54,786 nt of DNA, taken from Chara braunii (lineage: Eukaryota > Streptophyta > Charophyceae > Charales > Characeae). The position numbers were made by a program, and so were the translations under genes. Shown here piece after piece: positions 51,201-54,786 of the stretch. Where the stretch lies: positions 644,984-699,769 of the forward strand of contig BFEA01000561.1 in NCBI GenBank assembly GCA_003427395.1, read 5' to 3'. The notes beneath the pieces are model-generated. The model saw nothing but the letters and a program-made list of their open reading frames with translations. It was not told where the DNA came from and did no database searches. The stretch's first letter is position 1, and each line of letters opens with the position of its first letter.

Positions 51201-51905
51201 CGCCGGGTTATGTCCAGGACGGGGCGGAAGTCTGCGTGGTCAGCTTCACAGACTTTGAGAACTATTGCAGGTGTGTATGGATCACCACATGTGTGTATCC
51301 CTTGCCAACTCCACACCTCTGACCGAAACCAAGGATTATAAGTCGTAACGGTTTGACTAAAACCATTGATGATGTAGGTGGCCTGAGAATGAAGGGGGTA
51401 TGGTAAGTGCATCCATCCCTTCCGTGCTGTCTGAGATGGTAGTGGGTGGAAACCACCTACTGTTTGCTTGGGCTGCCTCACGCAGAAGTGTCGAGGAATA
51501 TTGACAACAGAACTCTGTAGTGAAGTAGCCGCAGGGGCGTGTTCGTCGATGCCCCATTGCTTGACACATCTACGTGTTGTCCAACTTGCACCCATCGCCG
51601 CTAGGAGACATACAATAGGCTTTTACGAGATCAAATGTCTCAACCTGTCATTTGCTTGGGCCGCCTCACGCAGCAGTTTCGAGGAATATCGACAACAGAA
51701 CTCTGTAGTAAAATAGCCGCAGGGGCGTGTTTGTCGGTGACCCATTGCGTGACACATCTTCATATTGATCGACTTACCGCTTGCCGCGAGGAGACATACG
51801 GTAGGCTTGTACGAGATCAATGTCTCTCCTTGGTTGGTGGCGTCGTGTACTGCGTGTTGCTGTCAGAGCTTTGCTGCAGGCCCAAAGCAGATGCCCGCTT
51901 CTGGC

Positions 51906-51936
<31 letters not shown>

Positions 51937-53305
51937 CTGGTAGTCTTATGCAGGCAGGAGCTGTGACCATTCTTGTGTGATAACTGCTATGGCTATGACC
52001 AAGAGCTTCAGGCCAACGACCTGACAATCCGATGTCTGTAGTCCAGAATTCCGATGTCCTTTCTGCATGTCTGGATAAGGGAAAATGTATGCGATTCAGG
52101 GCATTTTAAAATTTGCAATCCAAATCAGGAAAAAAAAGAAGAAAAAAAACAACGTGGCAAAGGGTTGAAATCCAGAATGGTGTCCTTCTGGACATCCGTT
52201 AAAATTGGAGCGATACACAGAAGATTAGCATGGCCCCTGCACAAGGATGACACACATATATCAGGAGATGTTCCAAATTTTTTATTTATTTTTGCCATAC
52301 TAATTGCCCTTCTCTATATCGTTCCAATTTTAACGGACGTCCCGAAGGACAGCTGGTCCAAATTTTTAAAGGAAAAAAAAAGAAGAAATCCGGAATGGCC
52401 TTTTGTGTCAGCCCTCCTCACGATCAGATTTGAACGTCCTGAGCTGGTCCGGACCATTAGGATGTGTCTGTCCCACCACATCTGCCTTGACGGCGATTAG
52501 GATCTCGTTGAAGGTGGTCCGTAGCCGCCGTGATAACTCTTCAATCAGGGTGTTGTTCTTGAGAAGGATTGTGTCACAGTTTCATTGCAGTTTTTGGCTG
52601 GCCTACAGAGCTCGCGTCTGATGCACTGACTCTGTCTAGACTCTAGAGCAAACAGGTACCTACGTGTCAAAGCTCGTTAACAGGATTTTCGACGTGTTGT
52701 TCAGCTAGGAAGCAAACAGGTTTTTGAGCTAGTTCCTCACAGGGCGACTTACTGCACCGCTCTGCTTCCCGATGCAATTTTAAGTCGATGCTCTTCTGAG
52801 GATTCTACAAGGTTCCTAGGGTTGATTCTCCCCCCTCGATGTGATGCCATTAGGTCGATGGAAATTTCCTGATGTTTATTGTCTGACATGTGCTTGCTCT
52901 TTGCCGGTGTCTGTGTGATGTGATGCGCAGTTCGGAAAGATGGAACGGGGTAACGTCGGAACGTACTGTGAGCCGGATCACAGGTCGAGCGATGGTCTTC
53001 AAGATTCGAGAAGTAATCGGCCATGTCACCACTACAAAGCCCCTGGGAATGTAAGTTTCTTTTTCCGATTGCAAGTTTGTTTTCCTTTCTGTTCCTGCCT
53101 CCGTTTTTGGTATCTGGAAACTTGTTACCTTGTATATTTATTTTTCCCTCTTTGCAGCCACCATGATAAAAAATCCGCTTTGTGTGATACGGTCTCGGCT
53201 CTGCATAACACTGCTAACTGTGCGTGCACATCGTCGTCGTCTCTGTTTCTTGTTTTTCCCTTTTTTCAAAGGAATCATCTACTCTGTTTTTGTTTTCCTT
53301 TTTAG
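20656..53305 (+). CDS. POP1: POP1-like RNase MRP/P subunit, whole locus (10-11 exons, 3' end uncertain)
   Basis: POP1 is the largest protein subunit of nuclear RNase MRP and, where it exists as an RNP, RNase P; it binds the catalytic RNA in the nucleolus/nucleus. In land plants nuclear tRNA 5' processing is done by protein-only PRORP enzymes, so a plant-lineage POP1 is expected to act mainly in RNase MRP and rRNA processing. I joined exons 20656-23416, 24676-25606, 32388-32478, 33460-33606, 37166-37438, 39845-39981, 40431-41264, 45742-45850, 50627-51270, 52931-53050 and tentatively 53158-53305. All introns are GT-AG and the reading phase is preserved at every join. The product would be about 2,050 residues, against roughly 800-1,000 for typical POP1. 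The excess is a low-complexity N-terminal extension. The family's usual C-terminal end is not seen. Confidence 0.85.
23417..24675 (+). other. Intron 1 with GA, AATC and A-rich repeats
   Basis: Donor GTATGC and acceptor CTCTGTCAG. Contains (GA)n at 23841-23903, (AATC)n at 24196-24218 echoing the GATT repeats upstream of the gene, and four roughly 22-base units of type GACAAAACAAGAAAAAAAA at 24385-24473. No other gene was seen. Confidence 0.7.
24676..25606 (+). CDS. POP1: POP1-like exon 2: Met-Gly-Pro tract and first POP1 block
   Basis: Begins [13 protein letters not shown] in the phase left by exon 1. A charged helix-like stretch ([23 protein letters not shown]) is followed by a tract of MGP triplets (25021-25080) and about 120 residues of Met/Pro/Gly/His-rich sequence. 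The last 45 residues are the first true POP1 block: basic AKRGRRRD, then [20 protein letters not shown] and FWLP. These correspond to the family's LETHVWHAKRF and MTKLWGFYLP motifs (established family knowledge), although His of WHAKRF is Tyr-Glu here. The donor GTGAGT follows 25606, leaving two bases that make Ser with exon 3. I did not find the FA-x-AR-x-x-E motif that usually opens POP1. Confidence 0.85.
25607..26689 (+). other. Intron 2, left part: poly-T and decayed RING-like pieces
   Basis: A poly-T run at 25797-25823. Between 26020 and 26240 two similar pieces (CACAGTCCAG(G/T)TAGGATG..CACG.T..AATCTCTGCT) repeat at 26026 and 26147; the second reads [13 protein letters not shown] in one frame. 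At 26320-26400 another Cys-rich frame ([17 protein letters not shown]) resembles the tail of the RING repeats. All are too decayed for a gene call. Confidence 0.4.
26690..27030 (+). pseudogene. RING-finger gene relic, copy 2
   Basis: One frame reads [20 protein letters not shown], then [23 protein letters not shown] and [19 protein letters not shown]. It parallels the 29.4 kb copy, where the corresponding part is [22 protein letters not shown]. Here the CPIC zinc ligands have become WPMF, and the upstream Cys pair is lost. RING domains coordinate two zinc ions and usually confer ubiquitin E3 activity; this copy cannot. It lies inside POP1 intron 2, in the same orientation as the host gene. 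Confidence 0.6.
27086..27160 (+). pseudogene. Second zinc-ligand fragment (CPVCRGG)
   Basis: The frame [18 protein letters not shown] shows a CPxCR half-site like the end of a RING. A parallel piece at 29755-29790 reads [10 protein letters not shown], with the first Cys changed. Stop codons follow at once. Both sit just downstream of the larger RING pieces, suggesting that the ancestral gene had two such modules. Confidence 0.4.
27187..27344 (+). pseudogene. U6 snRNA retropseudogene with target-site duplication
   Basis: 27200-27307 is full-length U6: GTCCTTCGGGACATCCG, the ACAGAGA box, GATTAGCATGGCCCCTGCGC and a GGTCCAAATTTTT end. A 4-nt CTGA insertion lies directly after the ACAGAGA box, with a few substitutions. 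It is followed by an A-rich tail and flanked by perfect 13-bp direct repeats AGTACTGATTGGC (27187-27199 and 27332-27344). No upstream sequence element or TATA box of plant U6 promoters is seen. This is the signature of LINE-mediated retroposition of U6 RNA. Confidence 0.9.
27540..27640 (+). pseudogene. Exon-like RING-family tail, copy 1
   Basis: After a good 3' splice context (CGTTTTCATAG) the frame reads [19 protein letters not shown] and then stops. The same piece recurs at 27840-28012 and 30050-30160. Confidence 0.45.
27840..28012 (+). pseudogene. Exon-like RING-family tail, copy 2 (longest)
   Basis: After GTCTTTTTCATAG the frame reads [20 protein letters not shown], then about 40 residues rich in Lys and Arg ([20 protein letters not shown]...) before a stop. 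It is the only copy with an intact basic tail, so it best shows the ancestral terminal exon. Upstream sequence (AGCATCATAGAAAGTACAGACAAAATG) also matches 27499-27525. I do not know the family of this tail. Confidence 0.45.
28112..28697. repeat. Two tandem copies of a ~261-bp segment
   Basis: Both copies start GGGGTTGTTGTGGTGACAG (28112 and 28373) and share GATGAGTCAGAGATAGTC, a CT run, a CA run and (CAC)n-like DNA. They end ATCATCCCCTCAGTCATC. The second copy has an expanded 9-bp CACCACCAT array (28560-28650). A third diverged start, GGGGCTGTTGTGGTGAAATTC, lies at 30378 after the other RING tail, so this segment belonged to the same duplicated unit. Confidence 0.85.
28560..28655. repeat. CACCACCAT minisatellite
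   Basis: About ten 9-bp units. Poly-His frames arise from it and are not genes. Confidence 0.9.
28826..29270 (+). pseudogene. Decayed Ser/Pro-rich coding piece upstream of RING copy 3
   Basis: Frames [20 protein letters not shown] and, after a break, [20 protein letters not shown], then a further run to [13 protein letters not shown], look like low-complexity coding sequence broken by a few stops and shifts. Position and composition suggest the N-terminal part of the RING gene whose RING lies just downstream. No domain recognised. Confidence 0.35.
29330..29650 (+). pseudogene. RING-finger gene relic, copy 3
   Basis: The frame [20 protein letters not shown] leads to [19 protein letters not shown] and then a TGA where the 18.5 kb copy has Cys. 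A 2-nt insertion shifts the frame. Downstream, another frame gives [19 protein letters not shown] and [10 protein letters not shown]. Together the three copies define a C-x4-C-x9-C-x2-H-x2-C ... C-P-I-C-R domain, a RING variant. This copy keeps the CPIC ligands but is frameshifted. Confidence 0.6.
30050..30165 (+). pseudogene. Exon-like RING-family tail, copy 3
   Basis: TTTCATAGTGTGCAAGTGGGCCGTTATGGC matches the two tails at 27.56 and 27.86 kb. The frame gives [20 protein letters not shown] and breaks off. It lies downstream of RING copy 3, as tail copy 2 lies downstream of RING copy 2, so the whole unit was duplicated. Confidence 0.45.
30200..32387 (+). other. Intron 2, right part; tRNA-like B box
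   Basis: CAG/CAA repeats at 30439-30485 and two similar 55-base pieces (CC(T/C)CGAATAG...CATCATAGCT, 30956 and 31021). At 32020-32075 there is a T-arm-like stretch with GGTTCAAGTCC, a perfect B box, but the spacing to any A box is too short for a tRNA gene. No protein gene seen. Acceptor TTGTGTGTGCAG at 32387. Confidence 0.45.
32388..32478 (+). CDS. POP1: POP1-like exon 3: VCHDASYH block
   Basis: Thirty residues reading [31 protein letters not shown]. This is the POP1 block usually seen as KxxxxGxLxHDASYHxxxQLEGPE and is the clearest single diagnostic of the family in this locus. The 5' Ser codon is split with exon 2, and the exon ends in phase 0 before GTAACT. It was below the length of most frames and found by motif and splice phase. 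Confidence 0.9.
32479..33459 (+). other. Intron 3
   Basis: Donor GTAACT, acceptor TGGATGCCAG. A local duplication of about 110 bases is visible: TGATGTAATGGTGGCACTG...TTTCTTTTCCCTTTC at 33238-33292 and GAGATGTAATTGTGGCACTG...TTTCTTTTCCCTTTC at 33333-33390. No gene seen. Confidence 0.7.
33460..33606 (+). CDS. POP1: POP1-like exon 4
   Basis: Forty-nine residues, [20 protein letters not shown] to [11 protein letters not shown], phase 0 at both ends. They match the spacing between GPE and the WRP block in POP1, where LLSILN... and a short variable loop are usual. Donor choice: GTGAGT after 33606 is better than the GTGGTG three bases upstream. Moderately conserved, so its identity rests on position and phase. 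Confidence 0.75.
33643..34085. mobile_element. MITE with TTAA target-site duplication, copy 1 (435 bp)
   Basis: Terminal inverted repeats ACCACCACTACCCCTGCCG (from 33647) and, at the right end, CGGCGGGGGTAGTTGTGGT (to 34081) match at 17 of 19 positions. TTAA flanks both sides (33643-33646, 34082-34085). It has no coding capacity. Inside, a segment starting GGAGTGGCAAAA(A/T)TGGAAAATGCG occurs twice (33734, 33953). TTAA duplication is the hallmark of piggyBac-type transposases, but the terminal bases differ from the usual CCY start, so superfamily assignment is inference. Confidence 0.8.
35436..35560. repeat. GAA/GAG-rich tract
   Basis: Imperfect GAAGAA(G) repeats. They yield a Lys/Glu frame on + and Ser/Phe/Leu frames on -, none supported as genes. 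Confidence 0.9.
35809..35933. repeat. Cluster of three perfect inverted repeats
   Basis: GGTCCAAACG/CGTTTGGACC (35809-35818, 35826-35835; 7-nt loop), GGTCCGG/CCGGACC (35888-35894, 35903-35909) and GGCCTGGAC/GTCCAGGCC (35910-35918, 35925-35933; 6-nt loop). The GC-rich patch stands out from its surroundings. Possibly the end of a foldback element or a structured RNA. Confidence 0.7.
36826..36911. repeat. (TG)n(AG)n compound microsatellite
   Basis: A TG run followed directly by an AG run, inside intron 4. Confidence 0.95.
37166..37438 (+). CDS. POP1: POP1-like exon 5: WRP and LWVHAAGF blocks
   Basis: Ninety-one residues, phase 0 at both ends. [21 protein letters not shown] corresponds to the family's P(V/A)xYxWRP block, and [20 protein letters not shown] to the FRKLWVWIHAxAF block. 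Between them is a charged insert ([20 protein letters not shown]). Acceptor TATACTTCAG and donor GTATGT are good. In the published POP1 structures this domain contacts the catalytic RNA; that is family knowledge, not read from the sequence. Confidence 0.9.
37470..38154. repeat. Three tandem copies of a 228-bp unit
   Basis: AAGAAGGATGT(T/C)CAATCCCTC recurs at 37474, 37702 and 37930. Copies 2 and 3 are near identical, and copy 1 differs by a few bases. The array begins about 35 bases after the exon 5 donor. No ORF spans it; its origin is unknown. The segment after it has a further short repeat (CATAAGGACCTGTTTT(T/C)TTT at 38308 and 38399). Confidence 0.95.
38539..38660 (+). pseudogene. U6 snRNA retropseudogene, diverged
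   Basis: ACATCTGATAAAATTGGAATGATACAGAGAAG and TTCGCATGGCCCCTGCGCGAGGATGGCACA follow U6 from the 5' stem to the 3' half, with the ACAGAGA box intact and the 3' end lost. A degenerate direct repeat (GGAATTATAGACGTTGTG, 38539-38556, and GGAATTAAAGATTGTG, 38640-38655) brackets it, consistent with old retroposition. It lies in POP1 intron 5. Confidence 0.8.
39104..39221. repeat. (CA)n-(G)n-(GA)n compound microsatellite
   Basis: A CA run, then a poly-G run, then a long GA run in intron 5. The overlapping frames are artefacts. Confidence 0.95.
39845..39981 (+). CDS. POP1: POP1-like exon 6: [13 protein letters not shown] block
   Basis: Forty-five residues plus two bases: [20 protein letters not shown], then [20 protein letters not shown] and IRPVDW. 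The family pattern here is CxSREGxLxxLELxGxxAxxLLxxILHPV, so the match is strong along its length. Acceptor TTCTATAG at 39844; donor GTAAGT after 39981 splits a Trp codon with exon 7. Confidence 0.92.
40431..41264 (+). CDS. POP1: POP1-like exon 7: middle region to POPLD start
   Basis: About 278 residues. The codon split with exon 6 gives Trp, then [28 protein letters not shown] matches the POP1 LxVxDPR motif. A charged, probably disordered insert ([21 protein letters not shown]...) precedes [11 protein letters not shown] and [11 protein letters not shown], comparable to the LWD region. The end [20 protein letters not shown] matches the entry to the POPLD domain (CPILLLK). Intron 6 is only 449 bp. 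The donor GTGCGT after 41264 leaves AG, completed to Arg by exon 8. Confidence 0.85.
41265..45741 (+). other. Intron 7, CT-rich and repeat-bearing
   Basis: Contains a duplicated 27-base piece CGGC(G/A)CACGCGCCCAACCGATC... at 41490-41545, a long CT/CCT-rich tract 41680-42170 with a 42-bp minisatellite, another CT-rich tract at 43600-43800, and otherwise unique DNA. The 265-residue + and 202-residue - frames at 41374-42247 are compositional artefacts. No gene seen from 42250 to 45741. Confidence 0.65.
41902..42040. repeat. 42-bp CT-rich minisatellite
   Basis: About three and a half units of CTCTTCTCCTCCTCCTGCCC + TTCCTCTTTTCCCTCCGTCCAT. Since 42 is a multiple of 3, a 14-residue Pro/Ser repeat frame (+) and a Gly/Glu/Arg repeat frame (-) stay open, which explains the long frames here. 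Confidence 0.9.
45742..45850 (+). CDS. POP1: POP1-like exon 8: POPLD core
   Basis: A 109-base exon coding [37 protein letters not shown]. This is the POPLD signature (GWxLxLPxxWxxxFWxxLxxxG). It has no ATG-initiated frame and was found by looking for the motif between exons 7 and 9. It begins after TCTCTGCGCAG, completes the split Arg codon of exon 7, and ends in phase 0 before GTGAGT. The fit of motif, splice sites and phase makes this secure. Confidence 0.92.
48498..48692. mobile_element. TTAA-type MITE, copy 2 (187 bp)
   Basis: The left end ACCACCCGTGCACCC (from 48502) pairs imperfectly with the right end GTGTATTGGCGGT (to 48688). TTAA on the left, TTAG on the right (one change). The right part GGCAACTCGTGCAG...GGGGACTGTGTATTGGCGGTTT resembles the right part of copy 3 (GGCAACGAGTTTTG...GGGGCCGTGTACTGGTGGTTT), so the two belong to one family. 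Confidence 0.65.
50200..50300 (+). repeat. tRNA-derived SINE-like element, copy C
   Basis: TTTGGTACACCGATGAACTGTCGAAAGACAGACCTGA matches copies A and B in the part between the A and B boxes. The B-box side (ACTTCGTATCC) is decayed. Lies 45 bases left of MITE copy 3. Confidence 0.4.
50345..50509. mobile_element. TTAA-type MITE, copy 3 (157 bp)
   Basis: Terminal inverted repeats ACCACCATTACACGCC (50349) and GGCCGTGTACTGGTGGT (to 50505) agree at nearly every position. Perfect TTAA on both sides (50345-50348, 50506-50509). Non-coding. This is the best-preserved copy and defines the termini of the family together with copy 1. Confidence 0.85.
50627..51270 (+). CDS. POP1: POP1-like exon 9: DFPD block, acidic linker, CLVFVSL block
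   Basis: About 215 residues. [20 protein letters not shown] corresponds to the family's PxFPxDFPDC block. PVPLRFGPV and the basic LPRKRPV follow, then an acidic/charged linker ([20 protein letters not shown]...), then [36 protein letters not shown], which matches the C-terminal ALVxVxL...(G)xxxEGAxICxP block. Exon ends TATTGCAG before GTGTGT (a weaker donor). The last two bases complete Ser with exon 10. Reading on without splicing stops at 51322, which would lose the next conserved block. Confidence 0.87.
51462..51840. repeat. Two tandem copies of a 188-bp unit
   Basis: GCTTGGG(C/T)(C/T)GCCTCACGCAG starts at 51466 and 51654; both units contain GACAACAGAACTCTGTAGT and GCCGCAGGGGCGTGTT and end in TACGAGATCAA.TGTCTC. 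About 85-90% alike by eye. No frame is preserved through both. Confidence 0.9.
52167..52398 (+). pseudogene. Rearranged double U6 retrocopy within one target-site duplication
   Basis: 52182-52282 is a full-length U6 copy (GTCCTTCTGGACATCCG ... GTTCCAAATTTTTT; the ACAGAGA box has become ACACAGA). After 36 bases, 52318-52350 is the first 33 bases of U6 in inverted orientation, followed at once by the sense U6 3' end GGTCCAAATTTTT and an A-rich tail. The whole set is enclosed by GAAATCC(A/G)GAATGG (52167-52180 and 52385-52398, 13 of 14 identical). The inverted 5' part joined to a sense 3' part is what twin priming by a LINE machinery produces. Not a functional gene. Confidence 0.88.
52931..53050 (+). 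CDS. POP1: POP1-like exon 10: C-terminal IGHVTT block
   Basis: In the phase set by exon 9 the exon reads [40 protein letters not shown] plus two bases. IGHVTT corresponds to the (P/L)IGFVTTG motif near the POP1 C-terminus, and the basic-aromatic lead-in is at the right distance after the previous block. Acceptor TGATGCGCAG, donor GTAAGT. The other + frame gives a longer open frame ([13 protein letters not shown]...) but fits neither phase nor family. Confidence 0.75.
53051..53157 (+). other. Intron 10 (107 bp)
   Basis: Shortest intron of the gene, GTAAGT to TTTGCAG, T-rich before the acceptor. Confidence 0.55.
53158..53305 (+). CDS. POP1: Tentative exon 11 running into a tandem repeat
   Basis: After a 107-bp intron (acceptor TCTTTGCAG) the phase gives [29 protein letters not shown] and then a Phe/Leu-rich stretch to a stop at 53303-53305. 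[12 protein letters not shown] could correspond to the KK-x-x-AEAFCEA-x-L segment of plant POP1. The terminal RxAxIxxE-type strand of the family is missing, and the second half of the exon is already repeat unit. Either the protein ends aberrantly, or splicing continues to exons beyond the window. Confidence 0.35.
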
Positions 53306-53955
53306 GAAAGGAATCATCGTCTCTGTTTTGGTTCTGCATCACACTGCCAACTGGGCCTGCACATCATCATCGCCTCTGTGGTTTTTCCCCCCCCCTTCTT
53401 CAAAGGAGTCATCGTATCTGTTTTTGTTTTCCTTTTTGGGAATAAAATAATTCTCTGTTTTGGTTCTGCATCACACTGCTAATCGTGCTTGCACATCATC
53501 ATCGTCTCTGTTTTTTTTCCCCTTTTTTCCCTTTTTAAAAGGAATCATTATCGCTGTTTTTTTCCCCCTTTTTAAAAGGAATCTCCGTCTCTGTTTTGGT
53601 TCCGCATCACACTGGAATCATCGTCTCTGTTTTGGTTCTGCATCACACTGCTAACTGGGCCTGCACATCATCATCGTCTCTGTGTTTTTTTTTCCCCCCC
53701 TTCTTCAAAGGAATCATCGTATCTGTTTTTGTTTTCCTTTTTGGGAAAAAGATAATTCTCTGTTTTGGTTCTGCATCACACTGCTAACCGTGCCTGCACA
53801 TCGTCATCGTCTCTGTTTTTTTATTTCTTTTTTCCCTTTTTAAAAGGAATCGTCATCGCTGTTTTTTTTTTCCCTTTTTAAAAGGAATCTCCGTCTCTGT
53901 TTTGGTTCCGCATCACACTGCGAACTGTGCCCGCACATCATCATCGTCTCTGTTG
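53190..53955. repeat. Higher-order tandem repeat, ~305-bp unit
   Basis: The words TCTGTTTTGGTTCTGCATCA, CACTGCTAACTGGGCCTGCA and CATCATCATCGTCTCTG recur at irregular 100-200 bp steps. A larger period of 305 bases is clear (TTCTTCAAAGGA(G/A)TCATCGTATCTG at 53396 and 53701). The first, partial unit lies inside tentative exon 11. Confidence 0.9.
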
Positions 53956-54729
53956 TATACTCGATAAAGTCTCGGGAATTATTTGAGGCAGCAACTTGCC
54001 ATTGTCGTTTGGCCCATGGTACAATGGAGTATCTGTCTGTGCAGTTAAAAATTAAAATGCGGCAAAAATTTGACAAAAGGAGGCACGTGGTATGAAGTTG
54101 CTATGAACGTGATTGCCGTGAGGTCATGGATAGTGAAAAAAATAAAATGAAAGGGCATACTCAAACTAGACCCTCAAAATCACGGAAGAGTAAAATGAGC
54201 TGCCAGATCGAGCTCTTTTTTGAGGAGTACTTGGCTCAACTGTTTGGCGAAAGTGGCTTTTCACCCAGACGCCTCGATCCTGTTGTTTTTCTTACCACCA
54301 CAGGATCGCAGGACCTCACAGGTTTACTTTCTGGAAAAAAAAGAAAAAAGAAAAGTGGCATTTCGCTCAGTTGAGAGAGCGTAGACGCTAATGGCAACCA
54401 CTTGGTAGCTCTGTGTTTCTTCCTCTACAATGTGTAGTATGCGGTTTCAACGGTCTCGTCAGCCACAGCCGCACGTCAACAGGGTGTCATCAAATTTTGC
54501 GTAGTAAACTTTGTTGATGATTGAATCTCATTTCGATTGATAAAAAATTCCGGAAAATGCAGGGTAGGTTCCGATGTATCAGGGAAAGATATTAGAAAAA
54601 AAATCAAGAAATAGAGTTTTTTTCCCGAGTACGGACGCCGGCCGGCCGGGCCGGCCCGGGTGGGCCGCCCGGGCAAACTGGGCAGGCAAAAAAACAGCCC
54701 AGAATTTTTTTTTATTTTATTTTGAAGAT
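53956..54729. other. No gene recognised
   Basis: Unique-looking DNA with a very GC-rich patch of CCGG/GGCC words at 54640-54675 and poly-T. A short + frame at 54126-54374 has no family resemblance and no match to the missing POP1 C-terminus. Confidence 0.5.
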
Positions 54730-54757
54730 GGGGTCCTCCTGTCGGCGAGAGGACCCC
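54730..54757. repeat. Perfect 9-bp inverted repeat near the window end
   Basis: GGGGTCCTC and GAGGACCCC with a 10-nt loop, followed by GCAATAAAATTC, which contains an AATAAA-type word. Could be part of a transposon end or a structured transcript end. Confidence 0.5.
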
Positions 54758-54786
54758 GAATCTGCAATAAAATTCTGGTTTGGGGG

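Larger units (their letters stand above)
51271..52930 (+). other. Intron 9 with 188-bp duplication and U6 insertion
   Basis: Two tandem copies (period 188) and a rearranged U6 retrocopy (listed separately), plus a GA run at 51911-51935. Acceptor TGTGATGCGCAG. Nothing else recognised. Confidence 0.7.

Noticed and set aside
52940-53305. 121-residue + frame ([13 protein letters not shown]...) as a separate gene
   Set aside because: Its first half is an alternative frame of POP1 exon 10, which fits phase and family in another frame; the second half shares the frame of tentative exon 11.

Overview
The window reads as nuclear DNA of a plant-lineage (streptophyte) eukaryote with large introns and many repeats. 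The coding DNA is GC-rich and interrupted by GT-AG introns of 0.1 to 6.8 kb. The spaces between are full of microsatellites, minisatellites, retroposed snRNA copies and small DNA transposons. A charophyte such as Chara would fit, but that is inference. No bacterial, plasmid, viral or CRISPR features are visible.

Only one substantial gene is supported. It lies on the + strand from 20656 to at least 53158 and is split into at least ten exons (an eleventh is tentative). I derived the exons by chaining splice sites with matching phase. The conserved half of the protein matches POP1, the large protein subunit of RNase MRP/RNase P. Its landmarks appear in family order: the W-x-x-K-R-F / GFWLP block, the VCHDASYH block, the WRP and LWVHAAGF blocks, the [13 protein letters not shown] block, the APVLLVN ... 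[17 protein letters not shown] region, the DFPD block, and the C-terminal CLVFVSL and IGHVTT blocks. Before these comes an extension of about 1,180 residues that POP1 proteins do not normally carry: R-Y repeats, RS-like repeats, then a Met-Gly-Pro-His-rich tract.

Region by region. 1-9.4 kb is TG/CA-rich and then AT-rich, with no gene; it holds a minus-strand hammerhead-like motif and a tRNA-like SINE. 9.47-10.95 and 16.25-16.78 kb are two blocks of a TAGAG/GTCGTAGAGT satellite. Between them are a very well formed type III hammerhead ribozyme (11293-11374), a decayed U6 relic and LTR/leader-like DNA. 17.2-18.4 kb has tRNA-like elements. 18.46-19.68 kb is an assembly-damaged join with an N gap, a full Nextera mate-pair junction adapter, a second adapter remnant and an artificial 57-bp duplication. 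The physical link between the left 18 kb and POP1 is therefore unproven.

The POP1 introns act as a trap for mobile DNA. Intron 2 holds decayed, segmentally duplicated pieces of a RING-finger gene and a U6 retrocopy with a perfect 13-bp target-site duplication. Intron 5 has three 228-bp tandem repeats and another U6 copy. Introns 4 and 8 carry three related MITEs flanked by TTAA. Intron 9 carries a rearranged double U6 insertion inside a 14-bp duplication. The last visible exon runs into a 305-bp higher-order tandem repeat, and the expected POP1 C-terminus is not found before the window ends.
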